Shown here: positions 9,248 through 16,300 of the stretch, one piece after another
Layout: each line of letters opens with the position of its first letter
Numbering within the stretch: the stretch's first letter is position 1
Origin: Acidobacteriota bacterium
GTDB taxonomy: Bacteria > Acidobacteriota > Terriglobia > Terriglobales > Acidobacteriaceae
Direction: 5' to 3'
Length of the DNA stretch: 38,352 nt
Assembly: GCA_003225535.1 (NCBI GenBank)
Contig: QIAL01000237.1
Span: 1 to 38,352 of the forward strand
The notes under the pieces: model-generated
What the model was told of the DNA's origin: nothing
What the model saw: only the letters and a program-made list of their open reading frames with translations
Database searches by the model: none
Translations under genes and position numbers: made by a program

Positions 9248-9277
9248 TTGACAAGAGAATCCACATAAAAGTATACA
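9248..9277 (+). promoter_or_regulatory. Sigma-70 promoter pointing away from the UnbV gene
   Basis: Plus strand: perfect TTGACA (9248-9253), an 18-base spacer and TATACA (9272-9277). Predicted start near 9284. Box quality and distance to the operator resemble the receptor promoter. GTATAC is self-complementary, so a minus-strand -10 box is possible, but no -35 box supports that direction. Confidence 0.6.
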
Positions 9278-9290
9278 AAATCTGCTTTCG

Positions 9291-9302
9291 GCAAACGTTT
9301 GC
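9291..9302. promoter_or_regulatory. LacI/GalR-type operator, perfect palindrome
   Basis: GCAAACGTTTGC is a perfect 12-bp palindrome sharing the AAACGTTT core with the receptor operator. It lies 13 bases after the -10 box of the plus-strand promoter, nearly the same geometry as at 7061-7076. Confidence 0.7.
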
Positions 9303-9336
9303 TCTGTCTTTAAATTACTTCGAAGATCTCCTAAGT

Positions 9337-9483
9337 ATGTCCGCCTTATCTCTGCTCGTGGAACATGGGCATCCCACGAGCAAGGAGCTTCTCGAGCGGG
9401 CCAAAGGCATCCGCGAACGCTGGATCGATTACTGGGAGACGACCACTGGACATCGCGCATCGATGACAGCCGATCCACAATAG
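9337..9483 (+). CDS. Possible 48-residue protein of unknown function
   Basis: No family is recognised. The reading frame encodes a mostly helical, charged peptide (MSALSLLVEHGHPTSKELLE, then RAKGIRERWIDYWET). About 65% of its codons end in G or C, compatible with coding. It starts about 53 bases after the predicted start of the operator-controlled promoter at 9248-9277. There is no strong Shine-Dalgarno site before the ATG. A hairpin begins at the stop codon. The transcript could instead be a regulatory RNA running against the 3' end of TPR copy 2. Confidence is low because the ORF is short and no homology can be shown. Confidence 0.3.
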   Translation: MSALSLLVEHGHPTSKELLERAKGIRERWIDYWETTTGHRASMTADPQ

Positions 9484-9509
9484 CCGTCGAGTTGAAGCAG
9501 CTTGACGGC
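9483..9509. other. Hairpin at the end of the 48-codon ORF
   Basis: GCCGTCGAG and CTTGACGGC form a 9-bp stem with one G-U pair and a 9-base loop. No T-tract follows on either strand, so it is not called as a rho-independent terminator; it lies between two convergent reading frames. Confidence 0.4.
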
Positions 9510-9543
9510 CGAGACGAGCGCGTTGGCCCGAAGCAGGCCTCCA

Positions 9544-11034
9544 TTAGTTCGACTGCGGGCCGGGTTCCGTGACCAATTTGTATCGGTTATGTTCGACTTC
9601 TTCCTTGGTTGCGTCTTGGCGAGCTTTTGCCAACCGCTTTAGCAACTCAGGAATCTCCGCCTTGTCATTCGTCTTCCGGAGCGCGAGTACCAGATGATAC
9701 AAGGCGGTCTGATCTTCGGGATTGTCCCGCAAAACTAACCTGCACTCCTTGATGGCAGGTGCGATTTGTCCCGCCTGAAGGTAGAGCTTGGCCAACACGT
9801 TGTGCGCGGCGGAAAGAGACGGCTGCAACCCAACCGCTTTGTTACCGGACAGCATTGTCTGGTGAAACTCAGCGCTCCCTGGGTTGGGCGCCTTTTGCGC
9901 GAGGATAGCGGCCTGAAGGTACCATAGAAAGGCATCCTCGGGCTTTTTCGCCAGTTTGGATCGCACGGTCGCAAGGGCTCGGTCGGGGTCGTCCTGGTTC
10001 CGCTCCTCGGCAACCATGCTCTGTGCTGCCGCGCTCAGGGCCTGGTGTGGGTCCAATTGTTCGGCTTTCTCGAAATCAGCTCCCGCTTTCTCGTAGTCAG
10101 CAAGCTGCACGTAAAGCACGCCCCGCGCTAAATAGAGTTCCGCAGCCTTGGGCTCCAAATTGAGTCCAGCATCGATCATGTCGATCCCTGTCTGGAAAGA
10201 CTGGTGAGTCATTGCAATGTTGGCAAAATCCACGTAGAGAGTGATGTTGTGTGGGTCTTTGACAATAGCCTCGTGGAGTACTTTGACGGCACTAGGCGTG
10301 TCTTTATTTGCCTCGTAGGCAGCAGCCGCCAACTGCATCCCGCTCACATCGGGGCTTCCGGACTCCAGCAGCGGTTGCAGCGTGGTAATCGCATCCTGTG
10401 GTTGCCCGGCCGAAAGTTGCGCAGTTGCCAGACTTCGCCTGGCCCGAGGATCGTCGGGGTGGTTTGCCAATATCCGCTGAAATATGGTGATCGCTTTGTC
10501 GGACTGTTTGACTTCCATCAGGCAAACGCCATACTCCTGCAATGCTCCGGGCTGCGAGTCCACCAAAGACCCGCTTTGGGCAAAGTGCTGCACCGCTGAT
10601 GCGCAGTCGCCTTTCTTGAACGCGATCACTGCCAGCATGGCGTGAGTCGTAGGATCGTTAGGGCGCAATCGCAAAACGTGCTGCAACAGTGGCACTGCGG
10701 CGGCATTGCCGGAGTCGTATTCCAGTTGGGCTGAGCCTTCGAGCGCCGGAAGGTAATCGGGGGAGAGCCTCAATGCACTGCGAAATGCAGCCAGCGCGTC
10801 CTTCCTCTGCCCTTTTCCCGAATATGCAAGTGCTTGCAGCGTCCATAACTGCGCATTATTTGGAGAGTGCTGGAGAGCGGGCTGAAGCAACTGAAGCGCC
10901 GTAGAGAAATCGCGGGCGCGCAAAGCTGCTGTAATTTCACCGATTGGATCAGCACCGCTCTGCGCGAAAAGAGAAAACCCGGAGAGACTGATTAGCAATA
11001 AAACCAGGAGGCCGAAGCCTGAGGCCTGTCTCAT
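9544..11034 (-). CDS. Exported TPR-repeat protein (copy 2)
   Basis: About 496 residues. The signal peptide (MRQASGFGLLVLLLISLSGF, with a cleavage site near FAQ) is followed by TPR units through the whole length, including DFSTALQLLQPALQHSPNN, KDALAAFRSALRLSPDY and YEKAGADFEKAEQLDPHQ. Large parts align with TPR copy 1 at 2148-3584 (shared AYSG, KDAL, QLEYDS, YHLVLALRKT and ELLKRLA patterns), so the two arose by duplication and now flank the UnbV and receptor genes. ATG 11034 gives the signal peptide; the frame extends upstream to 11196 but that part has no secretion signal. A periplasmic protein-protein scaffold is the likely role; partner and substrate are unknown. It is the first minus-strand gene of the locus. 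Confidence 0.86.
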   Translation of the reverse strand: MRQASGFGLLVLLLISLSGFSLFAQSGADPIGEITAALRARDFSTALQLLQPALQHSPNNAQLWTLQALAYSGKGQRKDALAAFRSALRLSPDYLPALEGSAQLEYDSGNAAAVPLLQHVLRLRPNDPTTHAMLAVIAFKKGDCASAVQHFAQSGSLVDSQPGALQEYGVCLMEVKQSDKAITIFQRILANHPDDPRARRSLATAQLSAGQPQDAITTLQPLLESGSPDVSGMQLAAAAYEANKDTPSAVKVLHEAIVKDPHNITLYVDFANIAMTHQSFQTGIDMIDAGLNLEPKAAELYLARGVLYVQLADYEKAGADFEKAEQLDPHQALSAAAQSMVAEERNQDDPDRALATVRSKLAKKPEDAFLWYLQAAILAQKAPNPGSAEFHQTMLSGNKAVGLQPSLSAAHNVLAKLYLQAGQIAPAIKECRLVLRDNPEDQTALYHLVLALRKTNDKAEIPELLKRLAKARQDATKEEVEHNRYKLVTEPGPQSN

Positions 11035-11127
11035 GTTTGGTATTATCCCTCGGAAACGATGGCGCTGAGAGCTCACTCTGGACGGGCTTATTGCCCTGAG
11101 GAGAACCCCATGATTTGCACACTCCCC

Positions 11128-11463
11128 CAGAATGTTGGCGCCGCCTGGTTGATGGTATCGCTGGGAGCTGGGCCAATCTATGTCGCACTCACCCAAACAC
11201 CTGGTTCGCTACCGTACTTTCTGTTCGCCCTTCCCGCAGGTTCCGCGGTCGACATCTTCGACCGTCGCGAGCTGGAAGAGGCCCATTCATAAGCGGACCA
11301 CGCCAGCAGAACGCTAACCGGGGCTACAGTCGCTGCAATACGCTATGTCCGCCACTCCCCCGCAATCCTCAAGGTTTTGGTTAGGACCGGCGCAGTCCTG
11401 TTCCTCTCAAGCGCACTTTTCGCGTTGCTGGCGACCCGAAGGTCCGCCATCTGCTCTACGTGA
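11128..11463 (+). pseudogene. Remnant of an MFS transporter (MFS_3 type)
   Basis: The frame reads QNVGAAWLMVSLGAGPIYVA, ALTQTPGSLPYFLFALPAG and then DIFDRR, the signature of the first helices of MFS_3 exporters (compare the family pattern QNVGAAWLM...SLPxFLLALPAGALAD). After an in-frame stop at 11290-11292 the same frame continues with AAIRYVRHSPAILKVLVRTG and AVLFLSSALFALLATRR, which matches the start of the second half of such transporters. About 110-130 residues between the two parts and everything after are missing, and no start was found at the N-terminus. This is a decayed gene fragment with an internal in-frame deletion, not a functional transporter. The homology is recognised by eye. 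Confidence 0.65.
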
Positions 11464-11502
11464 ATTCGACAGAAACATAACGCGAACAGCTGTCGCTCGG
11501 CA

Positions 11503-11531
11503 TTGCTGCGCCTGTGCTCCGGTGCTAGACT
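11503..11531 (+). promoter_or_regulatory. Candidate promoter of the Lys-rich DUF6335-type gene
   Basis: TTGCTG (11503-11508), a 17-base spacer and TAGACT (11526-11531). The predicted transcription start is at or next to the ATG at 11538, and no Shine-Dalgarno site exists in between, so the mRNA would be leaderless. Confidence 0.45.
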
Positions 11532-11537
11532 GCGCGA

Positions 11538-11960
11538 ATGACCCCCAAAAAGAAAGCTATGAAGAAGCCGAAGAGAACCGCCCGAAAGAAAGCGACACCA
11601 GCGAAGGCGGAGAACCGTTCTATGAAGGTGGCGAAGAAGAAGCCCACGCCGAAGCGGGCAGAAAAGAAGACGGTCGCTGCAGCGAAACGGCACCGGAAGA
11701 CGGAGCGCGTGGGCGAAGTCGTATTCCGGTCCGAACGTCCGGGGCTGCGCTCCGGTGAACAGTCGGGAGATTTACAGGGCTTGTCCCACCTCGAAGCCGC
11801 AGATTCGGAGAGTGTCGACGAGCTCATCGAGGAGGGAAATGCGTTCGAGGCCGACGTAGTCGCTGGCGTCGAGAGCGCTGGGGACGCGGACGAACAAGAA
11901 GTTCGTACACACGAGGTGCCGGAGGATGACGTACCTGACGAGTATCTGGACAAAGAGTAG
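11538..11960 (+). CDS. DUF6335-like protein with histone H1-like Lys-rich N-terminus
   Basis: 140 residues in two parts. Residues 1 to about 57 are almost entirely Lys, Arg, Ala, Pro and Thr (MTPKKKAMKKPKRTARKK, KVAKKKPTPKRAEKK), like histone H1 tails and bacterial nucleoid proteins. The rest is very acidic and ends in SVDELIEEGNAFEADVVAGV, RTHEVPEDDVPDEYLDKE, which I recognise as DUF6335-type. The function is unknown. The basic part could bind DNA or RNA, with the acidic part masking or targeting it; this is inference. The ATG lies right after a promoter (leaderless). The C-terminal pattern recurs in the gene at 21985-22317. Confidence 0.75.
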   Translation: MTPKKKAMKKPKRTARKKATPAKAENRSMKVAKKKPTPKRAEKKTVAAAKRHRKTERVGEVVFRSERPGLRSGEQSGDLQGLSHLEAADSESVDELIEEGNAFEADVVAGVESAGDADEQEVRTHEVPEDDVPDEYLDKE

Positions 11961-12290
11961 ACAGATTCGCGGGATGAAGGGTGCCACGATAATCAAGGAA
12001 GACGAGACCCGCGCCACAACGGAACCTGAGGTTGGAAGCAAATATGCTCAAAATTGCCTCAATCTGCCTACTTGTAACGCTCGGAAGTCGGTGGAACCAG
12101 TGATTTGGTTAAGTTAGCGTTCCATCAGTAGATTGAAGGTTCGATTCCTTCCGCGCTCACCATCTCAAGTCAGTAATATCCGTTATTTACTCATCGCCCG
12201 GCCCCACCGGGATGCCCTCGGTGAAGCTTATCGACGACCAAAATCCGTCCCAACCGTAACCCACCGGATCGGCATCGCAATGGGGACCTC
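11961..12290. other. Gene-free stretch with a tRNA fragment and a truncated gene start
   Basis: Apart from the tRNA 3' fragment, the one readable item is an ATG at 12044 (GGAAG upstream) followed by a signal-peptide-like run MLKIASICLLVTLGS that stops after 19 residues, as if the beginning of an exported protein had been cut off. A small hairpin (CCCGG/CCGGG) follows the tRNA piece. Nothing else is supported. Confidence 0.4.
12135..12162 (+). tRNA. Orphan 3' end of a tRNA gene (T-arm, acceptor strand, CCA)
   Basis: GAAGG-TTCGATT-CCTTC is a perfect T-arm with a canonical T-loop, followed by the seven-base acceptor strand CGCGCTC, discriminator A and encoded CCA, exactly in tRNA order. The pairing 5' acceptor strand (GAGCGCG) is absent at the expected distance and no anticodon arm can be folded upstream, so this is a fragment. 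Such 3' ends are typically left where an element integrated into a tRNA gene elsewhere, or by recombination. tRNA identity cannot be told. Confidence 0.6.
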
Positions 12291-13235
12291 ATGGCAAATG
12301 CGATGACTGATTCCCGGCTCAATCCAAGCAAACAAATCGAGTCCCTCTGGCGCCTGGGAGGACTGACATGGACGGAGTTGGGTCGACGAGTCTGGGAGGG
12401 AATGAACAAGACGGACTTGTTCAACCGGGCCTACGAGCTCGCCTATAACTTCTTGCTTGCCGTCTTTCCCATGCTTTTCTTTCTGATCAGCCTGCTCGGA
12501 GTGTTCGCTCATGAAGGCAGCAGATTACGCGCTGACTTGTTCACTTACGTGCAGCTTGCGCTGCCACCAACTGCCTATCAGTTGCTGCAAACCACTCTCA
12601 ACGAAATAACTAGAAACACACCCGGCGGAAAGCTGACATTCGGCTTACTGTTCGCCCTCATCTCCGGCTCGGCGGGAATGACGCAACTGATCACGGCTTT
12701 GAATTCTGTGTACGAAGTCCGCGAGACCCGGTCATGGGTGAAGGTGCGCCTGATCTCGCTCGGACTGACGGCTGCGATGTCGGTGCTCATTATTGCCGCG
12801 CTCTTCCTCGTTCTCGCAGGTGGACACGTGATCGCGTATTTAGGACAAGTATTTGGCATGAGTACTGCAGCTTTTGTTGCATCGAAAGTGTTGCAGTGGG
12901 TATTCGCTTTGGGGTTCGTAGTTTTCGCCTTCGCCATGGTCTATTACTTTGCGCCCGACGTCGAGGAGCAACACTGGTACTGGATTACGCCCGGTTCGAT
13001 CATCGGCGTAGCCATTTGGGCGCTGGCGTCAGGTGTGCTCCGCGCATATTTGCACTTCTTTAATACCTACAGCAAGACCTATGGCTCTTTGGGCGCCGTC
13101 ATCATTCTTATGCTTTGGTTCTATGTCACCGGGCTGGCCATTCTGCTTGGGGGCCAGATCAATGCCACGATCGAGCACGCGGCTGCTGAGCACGGCCATA
13201 TAGAAGCCAAGGCTCCGGGCCAGAAAGCTGCTTGA
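12291..13235 (+). CDS. YihY/BrkB family inner-membrane protein
   Basis: 314 residues with about six transmembrane helices, starting with the family's characteristic stretch AYELAYNFLLAVFPMLFFLI near residue 45, and including TAAMSVLIIAALFLVLAGGH and a last helix AVIILMLWFYVTGLAILLGG followed by the conserved GGQINATIEH. The family was once called ribonuclease BN in error; its members are membrane proteins of unsettled function, some linked to serum resistance or transport. The ATG at 12291 has GGGGACC just upstream. It has no operon partner: the upstream DNA is gene-free and the next gene (tamB) converges. Confidence in the family is high; function is unknown. Confidence 0.9.
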   Translation: MANAMTDSRLNPSKQIESLWRLGGLTWTELGRRVWEGMNKTDLFNRAYELAYNFLLAVFPMLFFLISLLGVFAHEGSRLRADLFTYVQLALPPTAYQLLQTTLNEITRNTPGGKLTFGLLFALISGSAGMTQLITALNSVYEVRETRSWVKVRLISLGLTAAMSVLIIAALFLVLAGGHVIAYLGQVFGMSTAAFVASKVLQWVFALGFVVFAFAMVYYFAPDVEEQHWYWITPGSIIGVAIWALASGVLRAYLHFFNTYSKTYGSLGAVIILMLWFYVTGLAILLGGQINATIEHAAAEHGHIEAKAPGQKAA

Positions 13236-13305
13236 TTCTAGAGCGTCGTAGAAGAACGAAAGCGAGGCGGGAGAACCAACTCTCCGCGAATTGGTTTAGG
13301 CCTAC

Positions 13306-16300
13306 TTAAAACTTGGTGTGATATTTTCCATCGACCGAAACACCGCCGAGTTGATCGCGTGTCGCGCTCACAGACCATCGCTTGTTGATCCGATACTCAC
13401 CCTGGACGATTTCGCTGCCGGCCTGGGAAACATCCGTGGAAAACGAGAACAACAGACTCCTGGTCACGCGCTGTTGAATGGCAATTCGAGCTGACGGGTT
13501 CTGGTTGTTTCCGCCGAGCGTGGGATCGATCTGCAAGCTGGAGATCCCCGCGAGCTTCTGCACGCTGCTGCTGAGTTGTCCGGCAACTTGCGAGGCAATC
13601 ATGGAATCGGTACTCTGACTGCTGGCTGCCTGCTCCTCGGTTGTTTTCCCGCGCGCGATCAGATTGATGACGTCGGCCGTCGGCAATGGCGGCTCCGAAA
13701 CGTACGCTGTAGTCAACTTGTCGAGGGGACCGCGCATCGTCAGAGTCAAATTGTATTGCTCGACTACTGTCGAAACGGAAACGTTCAGCACCGGATGCGT
13801 TTCGTTAGGATCGTCAAACGTAATCACGCCTCTCTGCAACTGATAGCGCAAATTGCGGTAGAACAATTCGCCGGATGTCAGCGTCGTACGTCCGGTAATG
13901 ACTGGATCGGCTGCCGTACCGCCAACCTGGAGCGATGCTTGGCCCGCAATGCTGACCTGTGAGCTCACAGCGCTGAGATTTTGCTGCGATTGCACATTAA
14001 TCGCTAGTTTGACCGTGTCGGCAAAACCGGGCTGGGATGGCGTGCTACCCGTGCTGAACTGGTCGCCAAATTTCGACAGATCAAAATCCGGAGTAAAGGA
14101 CAGATTATCGATCGTCACGCGCCCGTTCAGCACTGAGGCGTCGGTGGTACCGCTGAACGCGAGGTTGGCATCGAGCAGTGATCTCAGGCCCTCGGGATAA
14201 CGGAGGCGCATCGATTTTCCCTGCAGGGCAAGGTTGAATTGAAGGCTGGGCTTGTAGGCAATCGATCCGCCCAGAGAAACCTGCCCGCCGCCCACCTGTG
14301 CTGTCACGTTTGAGACCTGCACATGATCGTTGCCGATATCCAGAGTGCCATTCAGTTTATCGACGCCAACCGGAGCGTCGACAGTGTTCAACGCGAGATT
14401 CTGGAGTCGTAGTTGGCCCTGGATTGCCGATCCGGAAGAGCGCACATTAAGGGCGACCGTGCCCGAACTCCGCAGGTCCGGCGAAATGAGCTGAAGAATG
14501 CGAATGTCCACGGCACCTTGTGCGGTCAACGTCGGTGAACCGCCGCCACCCGCGATCGGTATGCGGCCTTGCGCAGTCAGAGAAGTGCCGGTGCCTTTGA
14601 TTTCCGCGGGCTGAAGGATTACGACTGACTTCTCATAGTCGACCTTGATCGGGCGCGCGATTCCAATTTCCAGACTTTGATATTTAGCTTGAAGCACAGG
14701 AACGGAAACGTGCGCCTCAACCCGTGACTTGTCTTTCAAGGGGCCTTTAACCGTTGCATGCAACTCAGTCTGACCCTGGAATTCCTGCGGCACACTCGGA
14801 GCGTAGGTCGCTATCAAGGCGGCAAGCGGAATCGCCCCAGTGTCGATCGCCGCATCCGTATCGTAGTCACCGGTCAGGGCAACGACTCCGCGGGCGTGGA
14901 TCGATGCTTCGGAGACTTTTGAATCCAGCGTGAGATTCGCCCGATGTTGCGCAACTTGAACCTCTGCCTTGAATCCCGAAATCGTATTCTGGCGGACTTG
15001 CAGCTGCGGGAAATGCACGGTCGCCACCAGTTGCGGGTCGTCCACTGTACCGTCGCCATCCACCGAAGCGTTGATGGTGCCATTGATCCCGAGATTCTTC
15101 TCCTGCACGGTCCGCAGTTTTTGCAGAACGACCGAGGGCGCATTAAGGCGCACTTTGTAGGCTTTCGTTTTCGGCGTGTAGGAGAGGTCTGCGTTGATGG
15201 CTCCGGCCTGGGTCGATACATTCAACGTCGAAACGATGGAGCCGTTTTCGGTGTGGAACTTCGCGGCGAGATTCTGAATCGGTTCGTCGTAGGCACGGGC
15301 ATTTGCAATCTGAAGCGAGCCGGATCCACCTGGCTCAAGTTGACTACCGTGCAGGTCTATCGTGGACGAGAGTTCGCCGGAGACGGGAAACTCCTGTTTG
15401 GCCAGGCGCTGAAGATCACTCAACTGTATCTGCTGCGCCTGAAGATGAGCCTTAATCGGACTCGAAGGATCGTAGGCCCACTCCTTCAATGTGACGGCGC
15501 CATTGAGATTGACCTGCCCCCGATGTGCATTCGTCAATGATGCAGAGTCAATCGTGACTCCAGACGGATTGGCATGTATCGCCAGCTTGGCGCTACTCCA
15601 TTCGCTACCCTCTACGGTGAGATTTTGCGCATTCAATTGCGCAGTCACTGCTGGCTTTTTCATTGTGCCTTGAAGGTTCGCGCTCAGCGTGGCGGAGCCC
15701 GAAACCGCTGGAGGCACGGATTGCGAAGCACCGAAAGAAGTCGCCAATGCAGCGAGTTGGTGTAAATCGTTCGCCACTACTTGCACCTGCAGGTTGGAGT
15801 GGTCGCTAATTGCCCCTTGCGCCGTCAGGGTTGCCGTCGGAATTCGAAATCCAGTGTCGCGCACCTGAACAGTCTGTCTCGGGCCGTCATAGTCGACGTG
15901 GAGCGCACCATTGACGGGCACCTCTTTCGCTGAAGGATTCGACCGGCTGTTGGCGCGAGCTTGTACAAATAAATCCGAGTGCGCACGTAGACTGCTAAGA
16001 CTGCCCTTCCATGAAGCATTGGCCTTGCCGCCTAGTGTGCCGGAAATCGAAGCGGCCTGAATTTGTTGTGCGCCGAGTACGCCCTGGATCGCCTTCAAAG
16101 AGATGTTGGATAACGATGCCTGGACGCGTGACTCGGGGGCAGCGGAGTCTAGATGCTTCATCTCAGCCACCGCCGTCATCCGGCCGCCCAACGCCTCTAC
16201 GCTTAGGTTAGTGAGTTGCAGAGTTCCGTCGCCCAAACGGTAGGAACCTTCCAACTGTCGTACCTCGACGCGCCTTCCCGATGCAACAGCGGTCAAAATG

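Larger units (their letters stand above)
9003..9336. other. Intergenic stretch with a promoter-operator unit
   Basis: There is no convincing gene between the UnbV start and the 48-codon ORF. The minus strand is open from 9294 to 9004 (for example SPYATKEEADRRCYKVVAFI), but its only upstream start is a TTG inside the operator and no Shine-Dalgarno site was seen, so it is not called. The 9248-9302 promoter-operator is the only clear signal. Confidence 0.5.

Noticed and set aside
8991-9278. 96-codon upstream extension of the UnbV protein
   Set aside because: The extension has basic, low-quality sequence and would bury the signal peptide MAITRRSFFLF; ATG 8990 is the better start.
9004-9294. Minus-strand frame with plausible composition (SPYATKEEADRRCYKVV)
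   Set aside because: It would have to start with a TTG inside the LacI-type operator, has no ribosome site and matches no family I know.
9270-9298. Minus-strand promoter (TATACT) for the UnbV gene at the operator
   Set aside because: No -35 box at 15-18 bases; the plus-strand reading has a perfect TTGACA.
11345-11758. 137-codon frame overlapping the MFS remnant and the Lys-rich gene
   Set aside because: It is in another frame from both; composition is that of an out-of-frame read.
12087-12162. Complete tRNA gene ending at 12162
   Set aside because: No partner for the acceptor strand and no anticodon arm could be folded; only the 3' part is real.
13267-13287. Hairpin GCGGGAGA/TCTCCGC between convergent BrkB and tamB genes
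   Set aside because: One base bulges and no T-tract follows on either strand, so a terminator call is not supported.
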